Positions 20,255 to 28,960 of a stretch of 64,000 nt of DNA are shown one piece after another. The notes under the pieces were generated by a model. That model ran no database searches and was not told the DNA's origin. It was given only the letters and a program-made list of their open reading frames with translations. The stretch covers positions 90,051-154,050 of the forward strand of contig JWIT01000013.1 in NCBI GenBank assembly GCA_000949895.1, in the 5' to 3' direction. The stretch is from Agrobacterium arsenijevicii (GTDB lineage: Bacteria > Pseudomonadota > Alphaproteobacteria > Rhizobiales > Rhizobiaceae). The position numbers were made by a program, and so were the translations under genes. Positions within the stretch are counted from its first letter, which is position 1. Each line of letters opens with the position of its first letter.

Positions 20255-22096
20255 TCAGTAGACGCGAGCCTTCGGCTCGATCTTTTTCGGATCGATGCCG
20301 TCGGCGATCAGGTCGGTGTGGACAGGGCGGTAATCAAGCTTGACGTCGCCTTCGGGGCTGACCCAGGCAAGCGTGTGCTTGCGCCAGTTCACATCGTCGC
20401 GACCGGCGAACGGACCATCGACGAAATCCTCGCGGGCATGGCTGCCACGGCTTTCCTTGCGCGCTTCCGCGCCATAGACCGTCGTGATCGCGTTGGCCAT
20501 CAGATTGTGCAGCTCGAGCGTTTCGACCAGATCGGAGTTCCAGACCATCGAACGGTCGGTAACCTTGACGTCAGGCAGTTCCTTCCAGATGGCGGAAAGA
20601 CGCTGGCAACCGCTTTCCAGCGATTCCTGCGTGCGGAACACGGCCGCATCGTCCTGCATGGCGCGCTGCATCTTGTCGCGCAGCACCGCAGTCGGCGTGG
20701 AGCCACTGGCATAACGCAGGCTATCGAAGCGCTCCATGATCTTGTCGCAGGCAGCAATGTTGAGCGCGGGAACCGGCGTATCGCGGTCGATGACCTGGGC
20801 TGCCCGGATGGCGGCGGCGCGGCCGAAGACCACGAGGTCGATCAGCGAGTTGGAACCGAGGCGGTTTGCACCGTGAACCGAGGCGCAGCCCGCTTCGCCA
20901 ACAGCCATCAGGCCGGGTGCGACGCGTTCCGGGTTGTCGGCGTTGGCGTTCAGAACCTCACCCCAATAGTTGGTCGGAATGCCGCCCATATTGTAGTGAA
21001 CGGTCGGCAGAACCGGGATCGGTTCACGCGTCACGTCGACGCCGGCGAAAATCTTGGCGCTTTCGGAAATGCCCGGAAGACGCTCGTGCAGGATTGCCGG
21101 ATCGAGGTGATCGAGATGCAGGAAGATGTGGTCCTTATTCTTGCCGACGCCACGACCCTCGCGGATTTCCATGGTCATGCAGCGCGATACCACGTCACGC
21201 GAAGCAAGATCCTTCGCCGAAGGAGCATAACGCTCCATGAAGCGCTCGCCTTCGGAGTTGACGAGATAACCGCCTTCGCCACGTGCGCCTTCGGTGATCA
21301 GGCAGCCCGCACCGTAGATGCCGGTCGGGTGGAATTGCACGAATTCCATATCCTGAAGCGGCAGGCCGGCGCGTGCAATCATGCCGCCGCCGTCACCCGT
21401 GCAGGTGTGCGCGGAGGTCGCCGAGAAATAGGCGCGGCCGTAGCCGCCGGTCGCCAGAACCACCATCTTGGCGGAGAAGCGATGGATCGTGCCGTCATCG
21501 AGGTTCCATGCCACGACGCCCGTGCAACGACCGTCTTCCGACATGATGAGATCGAGCGCGAAATATTCGATGAAGAATTCCGCATTGTTGCGCAGCGACT
21601 GGCCGTAAAGCGTGTGCAGAATGGCGTGGCCGGTACGGTCGGCAGCAGCGCAGGTGCGCTGCACCGGCGGGCCTTCGCCGTAGTTCTGCATGTGGCCGCC
21701 GAACGGGCGCTGGTAGATCTTGCCTTCGGCGTTACGCGAGAACGGCACACCGTAATGCTCCAGCTCATAGACCGCCTTCGGCGCTTCCATGGCGAGATAT
21801 TGCATCGCGTCGACGTCACCCAGCCAGTCGGAGCCCTTTACGGTGTCGTAAAGGTGCCACTGCCAACAGTCGGGCGTCATGTTGGTGAGCGATGCGGCGA
21901 TGCCGCCCTGCGCCGCGACCGTGTGGGAGCGCGTCGGGAAAACCTTGGTGATGCAAGCGGTACGGAAACCCTGTTCCGCCATGCCGAGCGTCGCACGGAG
22001 ACCCGCGCCGCCGGCGCCCACCACGATCACATCGTAGGAGTGATCGACGTAGGTGTAGGCCTTGCCATTCTGAGAAGGTGAACTGATCGATGCCAT
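20255..22096 (-). CDS. sdhA: Succinate dehydrogenase flavoprotein subunit
   Basis: A 613-residue subunit with covalent FAD that oxidises succinate. The dinucleotide loop [17 protein letters not shown] is near residue 27, the FAD-linking histidine is in SHTVAAQGG, and catalytic motifs include [36 protein letters not shown] and [14 protein letters not shown]. The C-terminus KIEPKARVY is typical. It follows sdhD by seven bases. Confidence 0.97.
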   Translation of the reverse strand: MASISSPSQNGKAYTYVDHSYDVIVVGAGGAGLRATLGMAEQGFRTACITKVFPTRSHTVAAQGGIAASLTNMTPDCWQWHLYDTVKGSDWLGDVDAMQYLAMEAPKAVYELEHYGVPFSRNAEGKIYQRPFGGHMQNYGEGPPVQRTCAAADRTGHAILHTLYGQSLRNNAEFFIEYFALDLIMSEDGRCTGVVAWNLDDGTIHRFSAKMVVLATGGYGRAYFSATSAHTCTGDGGGMIARAGLPLQDMEFVQFHPTGIYGAGCLITEGARGEGGYLVNSEGERFMERYAPSAKDLASRDVVSRCMTMEIREGRGVGKNKDHIFLHLDHLDPAILHERLPGISESAKIFAGVDVTREPIPVLPTVHYNMGGIPTNYWGEVLNANADNPERVAPGLMAVGEAGCASVHGANRLGSNSLIDLVVFGRAAAIRAAQVIDRDTPVPALNIAACDKIMERFDSLRYASGSTPTAVLRDKMQRAMQDDAAVFRTQESLESGCQRLSAIWKELPDVKVTDRSMVWNSDLVETLELHNLMANAITTVYGAEARKESRGSHAREDFVDGPFAGRDDVNWRKHTLAWVSPEGDVKLDYRPVHTDLIADGIDPKKIEPKARVY

Positions 22097-22103
22097 GGCC
22101 GAA

Positions 22104-22484
22104 TTATCCTGCGAATGCGATTTTCAGAATGGCGAAGATGCAAAGACCGCCAATGAGAACCGCGAAAAACGTGTTGAGCATCAGAAGAACGAGCTTCAAA
22201 ACCTCGCCGTGAACGTAGTCTTCAATGATGACCTGCATGCCGAGCTTCATATGGATGAGGCCGGAAACCAGCACCAGACCCATGATAACAGCGACGAGCG
22301 GGTTGGAGAGCGCGGCTGCAACTTCCGGATAGGGAGCGCCGGCATATTTGATGAGGAAGACCACAAAGAAGATCAGCAGCGGTACGTTGGCGACCGCAGT
22401 CAGGCGCTGACGCCAGAAATGGTCGGTGCCTTCCTTGGCGGAGCCGAGGCCGCGAACCTTTCCGAGAGGTGTACGCATATCCAT
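22104..22484 (-). CDS. sdhD: Succinate dehydrogenase membrane anchor subunit
   Basis: A 126-residue anchor with three membrane helices (about 32-52, 58-80 and 100-123). Motifs include [10 protein letters not shown] near the quinone site and [20 protein letters not shown], which supplies the haem-b histidine and a conserved D/Y pair. It lies between sdhC and sdhA in the operon. Confidence 0.93.
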   Translation of the reverse strand: MDMRTPLGKVRGLGSAKEGTDHFWRQRLTAVANVPLLIFFVVFLIKYAGAPYPEVAAALSNPLVAVIMGLVLVSGLIHMKLGMQVIIEDYVHGEVLKLVLLMLNTFFAVLIGGLCIFAILKIAFAG

Positions 22485-22498
22485 GACAGGCTATCTCC

Positions 22499-22891
22499 TT
22501 AGCGCACGATCAGGGCGATGACCCAGATCAGCGCGGTCAGACAGATCGACGCTGCGAAGGTCGCCTTGGCGAGTTTCGTGTTGAAGTTCTTCTCGAAGCC
22601 ATGGCCGAGATCCCACATGAAGTGGCGCAGACCGCCCAGCATGTGGTGAACGAGGGCCCAAGTATATCCGATCAGGATGAGCCTGCCGATGATCGTACCC
22701 ATCGCCCAGTTGACCCAGTCGTAATAGGCAGGACCGGAAGCAAGCGCGATCAGCCACCAGGCGACCAGAAGCGTTCCGAAATAAAGTGCAGCGCCCGTGA
22801 TGCGGTGCACGATGGATGCAACCATCGTCGGAATCGGCTTGTAAATTTGAAGATGCGGCGACAGAGGCCGGTTATTTGTCACGTTCGCCAT
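22499..22891 (-). CDS. sdhC: Succinate dehydrogenase cytochrome b556 subunit
   Basis: A 130-residue anchor beginning MANVTNNRPLSPHLQIYKP, with SIVHRITGAALYFGTLL (the S-x-x-H-R quinone-site motif) and HHMLGGLRHFMWDLGHG (haem ligand). Three helices. ATG 22891 is chosen over a longer frame because GAGG lies seven bases upstream and the conserved family start coincides. First gene of sdhCDAB. Confidence 0.94.
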   Translation of the reverse strand: MANVTNNRPLSPHLQIYKPIPTMVASIVHRITGAALYFGTLLVAWWLIALASGPAYYDWVNWAMGTIIGRLILIGYTWALVHHMLGGLRHFMWDLGHGFEKNFNTKLAKATFAASICLTALIWVIALIVR

Positions 22892-23196
22892 CAGAACCTC
22901 GCGGCGTTTTCCCGTGCACCCGTCAGATCGGGCGCCCCCAAGCAACAGCACATGACGAAAGAATGTGCATTGCACCAACCGCGACGTTTAATCACATGGG
23001 AGCATCCCGACAAGCACATTTCATGACCGATTCCAATTTAATCGATTGGTTCACGAATTTTTTTTGGAATTTTTTTGCGCGAAAATAAAAAATCGAGCGT
23101 TTCCAAGATTTACACCCTCGGAATATTTACCTTTACGTAATTTAAAAATCATGTAATTTACTATTCGTTAACCGAAAAATCCGGAGAATGAGGCTC
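22892..23196. other. Divergent AT-rich control region between sdhC and a small exported-protein gene
   Basis: About 305 bp without a gene. The half from 23030 to 23180 is very AT-rich compared with the rest of the window and includes the small dyad CCAAT-TTAATCG-ATTGG (near 23034-23050) and runs of T. A possible sdh -35/-10 pair (TTGTCG and TTAAAC, 16 bases apart, near 22990-23015 on the reverse strand) is weak. Both neighbouring genes must be transcribed from here. Confidence 0.5.
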
Positions 23197-23565
23197 ATGT
23201 TACAGCGTCGAATCGCAGCTCTGGCCGTGATGACCGCGGGCATGATTTTTACCGCAATGCCTCCTGCAGCGGCAGATGATTTTTACGGTCGCCACCATTA
23301 TCAGCATCACCAGTCGCAGGTGAGCTTCTCCACTGACGGGCTGCCATCCACCCTTTCCGGTGGCACCTATGTCGGTGGAATATCGGCCTTGCGGGTTCGC
23401 GGGAACGGTAACTATTTCGCGCTCAGTGGCGGGCTTTCGCGGAAAGGCGCAACCGTCAACATGGGCGCGCAGCTGGCCCCCGTGGCAAAGATCATCAACG
23501 TCCATGCGGAAAATGCAGGCGACGCCTGCGCCTACGAGCGCGGCGTCTGCATCATCCGGCCCTAA
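23197..23565 (+). CDS. Small secreted protein of unknown function
   Basis: A 122-residue protein with a clear signal peptide (MLQRRIAALAVMTAGMIFTA..., cleavage after AAA before DDFYG). The mature part is histidine-rich at its start (GRHHYQHHQSQ), then glycine- and serine-rich (ISALRVRGNGNYFALSGGLS), and ends with two cysteines (ACAYERGVC) that could form a disulfide. ATG 23197 is chosen because GGAG at 23183 is spaced ten bases from it; the upstream ATG at 23188 is too close. I do not recognise the family. It ends 10 bases from the convergent methyltransferase gene. Confidence 0.7.
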   Translation: MLQRRIAALAVMTAGMIFTAMPPAAADDFYGRHHYQHHQSQVSFSTDGLPSTLSGGTYVGGISALRVRGNGNYFALSGGLSRKGATVNMGAQLAPVAKIINVHAENAGDACAYERGVCIIRP

Positions 23566-23575
23566 TCAAATATAA

Positions 23576-24220
23576 TCAGACGAAACGCCAGACGGTGGTC
23601 TTTTTGACTTCGCTGTCTTCCAGTGCCCGCGTCACCGGCACCTGATAGGTCGCCTCCGCGCGAAGGCGCTCTCTGGGCAGATAGGCACGTCCGGGATCGC
23701 CGACGAGCACGCTCACGCCCTTGTCCGCCAGCTCCAGAAACCACGGTATGAGAAGATCGGCAAAGGCGCGGTCATAAAACACGTCGCCCGCCAGCAGGAC
23801 ATCCGCCTCGACCGGCGTCCCCACCAGATTGAGCCCGGTAAACTCGATGCCCACGCCATTAAGAGCCGCATTCAGCCGAATGGCCGTTTCCGTCCAGGGA
23901 TCGATATCGGCGGCAACAACCGTTGCGGCACCCGCCTTTGCGGCGGCGATGGCGACCAGCCCGGAACCGCTGGCGAAATCCAGCACACGTTTGCCGGAGA
24001 CGCTTTCAGGGTGATCGAGAACATAGCGGGCAAGACCCTGCCCGCCAGCCCAGGCGAAGGCCCAGAACGGCGGCGGCAGGCCGATCTCTTCCAGCTCCTC
24101 CTCCGTCTTCAGCCAAAGCTCATGGGCTTCGCTTGCCAGATGAAGGCGCAATTCCGGCACGTGCGGTGGATGCATGATGCCGGTATTGTCAAGAATGAAG
24201 CGTTCGGGATCGGTCCTCAC
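23576..24220 (-). CDS. METTL20-type protein-lysine methyltransferase (ETF-beta / ribosomal L7/L12)
   Basis: A 214-residue class I SAM-dependent methyltransferase. The block PPFWAFAWAGGQGLARYVLD just before motif I (VLDFASGSGLVAIAA) and the post-motif DVFYD are the signature of METTL20. An Agrobacterium tumefaciens METTL20 homologue has been reported to methylate both ETF-beta and L7/L12, so this gene is probably that enzyme or its orthologue. No ATG is available near the start; GTG 24220 (MRTDPERFILDNTG) fits the family better than TTG 24256, which would overlap the EVE gene by 29 bases. Confidence 0.85.
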   Translation of the reverse strand: MRTDPERFILDNTGIMHPPHVPELRLHLASEAHELWLKTEEELEEIGLPPPFWAFAWAGGQGLARYVLDHPESVSGKRVLDFASGSGLVAIAAAKAGAATVVAADIDPWTETAIRLNAALNGVGIEFTGLNLVGTPVEADVLLAGDVFYDRAFADLLIPWFLELADKGVSVLVGDPGRAYLPRERLRAEATYQVPVTRALEDSEVKKTTVWRFV

Positions 24221-24227
24221 CGAAAGC

Positions 24228-24671
24228 TCAATCCGGTGATTTCGGCGGATTGGCAAGGCCGCCCATACGGCAGACCTCGAGATATTCCTCTTCCGTCACC
24301 GGCTGCACGGAAAGCCGCATGGAGGTGACGAGCGACATCTTCTCCAGTTTCGGATTGGCTTTCACGTCCTTCAGCGAAACCGGCTGCGGCATATCGCATA
24401 CGGCACGGATATCCACGCAATCCCATTTCAGATCGCCTTCCGCAGTCGAATCCGGATGCGAAAGCGCACAGACTTCGACGATGCCGACGACATCCAGCCC
24501 CTCATTGGAGTGGTAGAAGAAACCCTTGTCGCCAATTTTCATGGCGCGCATGTTGTTGCGGGCCTGATAATTGCGCACGCCGGTCCATTCTTCGCCCGCC
24601 TCGCCCTTGGCCTTCTGCATTTCCCAGGACCATTTGAACGGCTCGGACTTATAAAGCCAGTAATTCGCCAT
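24228..24671 (-). CDS. EVE-domain protein
   Basis: A 147-residue single-domain EVE (PUA-like) protein. It starts MANYWLYKSEPFKWSW, has the conserved WTGVRNYQARNNMRAMKIGD block and FYHSNEGLDVVGIVEV, as in THYN1-like proteins that bind modified bases in DNA or RNA. The six-base gap after yciI and close coupling to the methyltransferase suggest one transcript. Its nucleic-acid target is not known here. Confidence 0.9.
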   Translation of the reverse strand: MANYWLYKSEPFKWSWEMQKAKGEAGEEWTGVRNYQARNNMRAMKIGDKGFFYHSNEGLDVVGIVEVCALSHPDSTAEGDLKWDCVDIRAVCDMPQPVSLKDVKANPKLEKMSLVTSMRLSVQPVTEEEYLEVCRMGGLANPPKSPD

Positions 24672-24677
24672 ATCCGG

Positions 24678-24971
24678 TCACGCTCCCGGATTGTTGAAGA
24701 CCCAGTTATAGGGCTTCACGTCAACGCTTTCGAACAGGCCTGCCTTGGCATAGGGATCGGCATCGGCCAGAGCCTTGGCGGCATCGATATCGGCGGCTTC
24801 CACGACGACCAGACTGCCATTCGGCTTGCCTTCAGCATCGAGGAACGGGCCGGCAATCTTCAGCGTGCCTTCGGCGTTCAGCCTGTTCAGGTGCTCCAGA
24901 TGGGCCGGACGCGTTTCCATGCGCACGTTCAGGTGACCGGGCTTGTCCTTGCAGATAAAGGCAAACAGCAT
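24678..24971 (-). CDS. YciI-family small protein
   Basis: A 97-residue ferredoxin-like YciI (DUF1428/dimeric barrel) protein: MLFAFICKDKPGHLNVR, the histidine segment RPAHLEHLNRLNAEG, and DPYAKAGLFESVDVKPYNW. The conserved His/Asp pair of the family is present. ATG 24971 follows GAGGAGAG closely and fits the family start; the 20-codon extension runs into a palindromic repeat and is rejected. Function of the family is largely unknown. Confidence 0.9.
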   Translation of the reverse strand: MLFAFICKDKPGHLNVRMETRPAHLEHLNRLNAEGTLKIAGPFLDAEGKPNGSLVVVEAADIDAAKALADADPYAKAGLFESVDVKPYNWVFNNPGA

Positions 24972-24988
24972 TTTTCTCTCCTCGCTAG

Positions 24989-25034
24989 CGCATGTCTCCC
25001 AAAAGTGTCGGCGGTTTTGGGACCAAGACATGCG
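24989..25034. repeat. Rhizobial palindromic repeat between gpsA and yciI
   Basis: CGCATGTCT (24989-24997) pairs with 25026-25034 and, adjacent to it, CCCAAAA (24998-25004) pairs with 25015-25021, leaving a 10-base loop and a 4-base bulge. This CATGTC...CAAAA...GACATG shape matches a short palindrome that I recall as frequent between genes of Rhizobium and Agrobacterium. It abuts the ribosome-binding site of yciI. Confidence 0.7.
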
Positions 25035-25059
25035 TAAAAACTATTCAAAGACCGCACCC

Positions 25060-26043
25060 TCATTCCGTGGTGATGGGCCGTGTCATCAATTGTTGCATGG
25101 CGTTCGCCACGTCCAGGTTGCCGTCGATGATGGCCGCCACCGCCTCGGTGACGGGCATGTCGACAGCGTAATGTTCGCCGAGCCGGGCAGCGACGGCCGC
25201 CGCAAAAGCGCCCTCCACCAGCCCGCCGGACATGTCCTTACCCTCGCCCCGGCCAAGCGCGATGCCGAAACGCAGGTTTCGCGACTGGTGACTGGTCGCT
25301 GTCAGCACCAGATCGCCAAGGCCGGAAAGACCGCGCACCGTATCGGCCTTGCCGCCCATGGCGACGACCAGACGCGACATTTCGGCAAGACCGCGCGAAA
25401 TCAGCGCCGCCCGGGCGGAATCGCCAAGGCCTGCGCCTTCGACAATGCCCGCGGCAATGGCGAGAACATTCTTCAGCGCACCGCCAAGCTGCACGCCAAT
25501 TCGGTCGGTCGAGGCATAAAGCCTGAAGGTTCTGCCGGAAATCGTGGTCGCAAGCCGCTCGGCAATCGCCACGTCTTCCGCCGCAATCGCCATCGCCGTC
25601 GGCAATCCGCTCGCGATATCCGCAGCGAAACCCGGGCCAGAGAGAACCGCAATCGGATGATGCGGCAGTTCCGCTTCCAGCAGTTCCGTCAGCAGACGCC
25701 CGGAAACCCGGTCGATACCCTTGGCACAGGTGACGACCACGCAATCATTAGCCAGATAAGGACGGTAATGGCGAGCCGCATCCGCATGGGACTGCGAGGG
25801 CATGGCGAATAAAACGATACCGGCACCGGCCAGCACATCCGGTTCGGCGGAAAATTCAAGTGCATCCGGCAGGTCGATACCCGGCAGCGCCGCCTCGTGG
25901 AAGCGATCATTCTTGAGATCGGCCATCAGGGATGCATCGCGGCCAAGCAAGGTCACATCGTGCCGGTTCTCCAGCGCGATGACGACGGCGAGCGCGGTTC
26001 CAAAGGCGCCAGCGCCGATAACGACGATTTTCTCCCGCTGCAT
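25060..26043 (-). CDS. gpsA: Glycerol-3-phosphate dehydrogenase (NAD(P)+)
   Basis: A 327-residue enzyme reducing dihydroxyacetone phosphate to sn-glycerol 3-phosphate for phospholipid synthesis. NAD loop [10 protein letters not shown] (11-20), [17 protein letters not shown] with the catalytic-site lysine, [17 protein letters not shown], and [15 protein letters not shown] with the second lysine. The start ATG overlaps the tsaD stop, indicating translational coupling. Confidence 0.96.
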   Translation of the reverse strand: MQREKIVVIGAGAFGTALAVVIALENRHDVTLLGRDASLMADLKNDRFHEAALPGIDLPDALEFSAEPDVLAGAGIVLFAMPSQSHADAARHYRPYLANDCVVVTCAKGIDRVSGRLLTELLEAELPHHPIAVLSGPGFAADIASGLPTAMAIAAEDVAIAERLATTISGRTFRLYASTDRIGVQLGGALKNVLAIAAGIVEGAGLGDSARAALISRGLAEMSRLVVAMGGKADTVRGLSGLGDLVLTATSHQSRNLRFGIALGRGEGKDMSGGLVEGAFAAAVAARLGEHYAVDMPVTEAVAAIIDGNLDVANAMQQLMTRPITTE

Positions 26044-27140
26044 CAGGCCTTGGCTCCCCTTTTGCCGAAACCGATCAATGTCTCCGCGCTGCCATCAAGC
26101 GGCCAGCGCGAACGCGGCGCAATCTCCAGCGCATCGGGTTCCCTGCCGCAAGCCATGCGCTCCAGCCCAGCCCAGGCGATCATCGCGGCATTATCGGTGC
26201 ACAGCCGGTGCGGCGGTGCGACAAAGCGGAACCCGTGCGCATCACAAAGTGCCTGCAAGGTCTGCCGGATTTCCTGATTGGCGGCGACACCACCAGCCAC
26301 GACCAGAGCCTGCTCCGTCTCGATATGCGGAAACTCTTCCTTAAAGCGGGCAAGGCCACGGCCGATGCGGTCTTTCAGGGTGCGCGACACGGCTTTCTGG
26401 AAGGAGGCACAAATGTCGGCAATATCCTGCTCCGAAAGTGGCGCGATGGCAGTTGCGGCCTGCCGAACTGCCGTTTTCAGACCGGAGAAGGAAAAATCGA
26501 GCCTGACCTCACCAACCATCGGGCGCGGCAGCGCAAATCGGTCCGGATTGCCTTTCGCTGCCGCCTTTTCAACGGCAGGCCCACCGGGATAGGGCAACCC
26601 CAGAAGCTTCGCGGTCTTGTCGAAGGCTTCCCCCAGCGCGTCGTCGATGGTGGTACCCCAGCGCTCGTATTCACCCACGCCGCGCACCAGCACCAGCTGT
26701 GTGTGGCCGCCGGAAACCAGCAACATCAGATATGGGAAGGAAAGACCGTCGGTCAGACGCGCCGTTAGCGCATGGCCTTCCAGATGGTTGATGGCGTAAA
26801 GCGGCTTGTCTGCCGCCATGGCAATCGCCTTGCCCGTCATCAGGCCCACCAGCAGGCCGCCGATGAGACCGGGGCCGGATGTGGCCGCGATGGCATCGAC
26901 ATCCGCAAGGGTGACACCCGCCTGCTCCAGCGCTTCTTCAACCAGCGTGTCCAGCGCCTCGACATGGGCGCGGGCAGCGATTTCAGGCACCACGCCGCCA
27001 TAGGCGCTGTGTTCTTCAAGCTGCGACAAAACGACGTCGGACACGATCTCGCCATGGCCGTCCGCATGCCGAACCACAATGGATGCAGCGGTTTCGTCAC
27101 AGCTTGTCTCTATGCCGAGGATACGAAGAAAGGGGGTCAT
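26043..27140 (-). CDS. tsaD: tRNA N6-adenosine threonylcarbamoyltransferase
   Basis: A 365-residue Kae1/TsaD protein that completes t6A37 in tRNAs reading ANN codons. Metal-binding HLEGH motif in [12 protein letters not shown], the nucleotide-binding [10 protein letters not shown] and the C-terminal [15 protein letters not shown] and [10 protein letters not shown] blocks are clear. The ATG at 27140 is preferred to TTG 27143. It is divergent from hemC and overlaps gpsA by one base. Confidence 0.96.
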   Translation of the reverse strand: MTPFLRILGIETSCDETAASIVVRHADGHGEIVSDVVLSQLEEHSAYGGVVPEIAARAHVEALDTLVEEALEQAGVTLADVDAIAATSGPGLIGGLLVGLMTGKAIAMAADKPLYAINHLEGHALTARLTDGLSFPYLMLLVSGGHTQLVLVRGVGEYERWGTTIDDALGEAFDKTAKLLGLPYPGGPAVEKAAAKGNPDRFALPRPMVGEVRLDFSFSGLKTAVRQAATAIAPLSEQDIADICASFQKAVSRTLKDRIGRGLARFKEEFPHIETEQALVVAGGVAANQEIRQTLQALCDAHGFRFVAPPHRLCTDNAAMIAWAGLERMACGREPDALEIAPRSRWPLDGSAETLIGFGKRGAKA

Positions 27141-27156
27141 CAATTCTGTTCGTTCA

Positions 27157-27184
27157 TTGCGATCATGCGCACAGTTGGTCTAAG
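27157..27184 (+). promoter_or_regulatory. Putative hemC promoter
   Basis: TTGCGA (27157-27162) and TCTAAG (27179-27184), 16 bases apart, in the 73-bp gap between divergent tsaD and hemC. It implies a short leader of about 20 bases. Motif matching only. Confidence 0.38.
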
Positions 27185-27213
27185 ACAACTCCGGTAACAA
27201 TGGATAGACGCGG

Positions 27214-28143
27214 ATGCAAACAAAACCTTTCCGAATCGGCACACGCGGCAGCCCTCTGGCGCTCGCACAGGCTTACGAGACGCGCAACCGGCTGATGGCG
27301 GCACATGGTCTGCCGGAAGATATGTTCGAAATCGTCGTCCTGTCCACCAAGGGTGACCGGATCACCGATCGCGCTCTGTCGGAGATCGGCGGCAAGGGCC
27401 TGTTCACGGAGGAACTGGAGAGCCAGCTGCTTTCCGGCGAACTCGATATTGCCGTGCATTCCTCCAAGGACATGCCGACCGTTCTGCCCGAGGGCCTGAA
27501 TCTTTCCGCCTTCCTGCCACGCGAGGATGCGCGCGACGCCTTCATCGGCCGCACGGCGCCGAAACTTCTGGAACTGCCGCAGGGTGCCGTGGTCGGCTCC
27601 GCATCTCTGCGTCGTCAGGCGCTGATCCGCCGCCTGCGGCCGGATCTGAGCGTCATCGTTTTCCGCGGTCTGGTCGACACCCGCCTGCGCAAGCTTGCAG
27701 AAGGTCACGCGGATGCAACCCTTCTCGCCTTTGCCGGTCTGAAGAGGCTCGGCAAGGAGAATGTGCCGACGGAAATTCTCGATCCGAAAGAATTCCCGCC
27801 TGCCCCGGCGCAGGGCGCCATCTGCGTGGAAAGCCGCATCGGCGACACACGCATGGACGAGCTGCTGGCCCCCATAAACGACAGGCCCACCTATGATGCC
27901 GTTACCTGCGAGCGCGCCTTTCTGGCAGTGCTAGATGGCTCCTGTCGTACCCCGATTGCCGGCTACGCCACCTGCCACGGTGAGGAACTGCATTTTTCCG
28001 GCCTGATCCTCACGCCCGATGGCCAGACGAGCCACGGCGTCGAGATATCCGGTCCCCGCAGGGACGCCGAAGCCTTGGGCCGCAAGGCAGGCGAAGAGGT
28101 GCGCGCCAAAGCGGGCAGCAACTTCTTCGATGGCTGGAGTTGA
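27214..28143 (+). CDS. hemC: Porphobilinogen deaminase (hydroxymethylbilane synthase)
   Basis: A 309-residue enzyme polymerising four porphobilinogens into hydroxymethylbilane. [14 protein letters not shown] (7-20), VHSSKDMPT with the catalytic aspartate, [18 protein letters not shown], and cofactor-attachment C244 in [13 protein letters not shown] are all present. First gene of a forward run hemC-hemD-mic60-hemY. Confidence 0.97.
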   Translation: MQTKPFRIGTRGSPLALAQAYETRNRLMAAHGLPEDMFEIVVLSTKGDRITDRALSEIGGKGLFTEELESQLLSGELDIAVHSSKDMPTVLPEGLNLSAFLPREDARDAFIGRTAPKLLELPQGAVVGSASLRRQALIRRLRPDLSVIVFRGLVDTRLRKLAEGHADATLLAFAGLKRLGKENVPTEILDPKEFPPAPAQGAICVESRIGDTRMDELLAPINDRPTYDAVTCERAFLAVLDGSCRTPIAGYATCHGEELHFSGLILTPDGQTSHGVEISGPRRDAEALGRKAGEEVRAKAGSNFFDGWS

Positions 28144-28147
28144 GCCG

Positions 28148-28888
28148 ATGCGGATCGTCGTCACTCGGCCGCTTCGATCGGGCGAAAAGACGGCCGCAAA
28201 GCTTAAAGCCCTTGGCCACGAGCCGGTGCTTCTTCCCCTGTTTCATCCCGTCCACCACGGCGAGCGCGCCATCTCGGCGCTATCGGAGCCACTATCGGCC
28301 ATCGCCGTGACAAGCGCCGAAGCGCTGCGGGCGCTGGAAACCTTCCGCGACCGGCTTGCATCCCATCTGTCAAAACCGCTCTTCGCCGTTGGCGAGGCGA
28401 CGGCGGAGGCGGCAGAAACAATCGGCTTCAAAAACATCTTCACCGCCGCCGGCGATGCCGAATCCCTGTCCGGGCTGGTTGCGGAGCATCGCTCTTTCGT
28501 GACGAACGAAGATCCCCTGCTCTATCTCGCCGGCACGCCGCGCGGTGTCGTGTTCGAGGACGGACTTGCCGCTGCAGGGATCCCCTTCCGAACAGTCGAT
28601 TGCTACGAAATGCAACCGTCAGATCTTTCGGAACATATGGTCGCAACAGCGCTAGTGAAGAAGACCGCCGAAGTGGTGCTGCTCTATTCGTCGGAAGCGG
28701 CGCGGGCATTTTTCCGCCGCGCATCGGGGGAAAAATATGCTGCGGTGCTGGCCTCCACGCAATTCGTCTGTATCAGCCGCAACGTGCTTTCGCTGGTTCC
28801 GGAAATCTTCCGCGCAAACGCAGTGGCCGCCGAAGAGCCCAGCGAAGCGGCGATGTTTGAACTTCTTCGCCGCAAGTCTGGAACCTAA
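28148..28888 (+). CDS. hemD: Uroporphyrinogen-III synthase
   Basis: A 246-residue enzyme that inverts ring D and closes the macrocycle. HemD sequences are very divergent, but MRIVVTRPLRSGEKTAAKL, the AVTSAEALRAL block and VVLLYSSEAARAFF, with the four-base spacing after hemC, make this secure. ATG 28148 is chosen over a 43-codon extension that overlaps hemC. Confidence 0.92.
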   Translation: MRIVVTRPLRSGEKTAAKLKALGHEPVLLPLFHPVHHGERAISALSEPLSAIAVTSAEALRALETFRDRLASHLSKPLFAVGEATAEAAETIGFKNIFTAAGDAESLSGLVAEHRSFVTNEDPLLYLAGTPRGVVFEDGLAAAGIPFRTVDCYEMQPSDLSEHMVATALVKKTAEVVLLYSSEAARAFFRRASGEKYAAVLASTQFVCISRNVLSLVPEIFRANAVAAEEPSEAAMFELLRRKSGT

Positions 28889-28960
28889 TTCAGGCTCGCC
28901 TCTTTCCTTTGCCGCCGTCACTGACTAGGTTTAGACTATTGCAGGCAGAATGAGGTTGTC

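Noticed and set aside
22892..22978. 29-codon extension of sdhC
   Set aside because: ATG 22891 has a ribosome-binding site and matches the SdhC family start; the extension is unrelated sequence.
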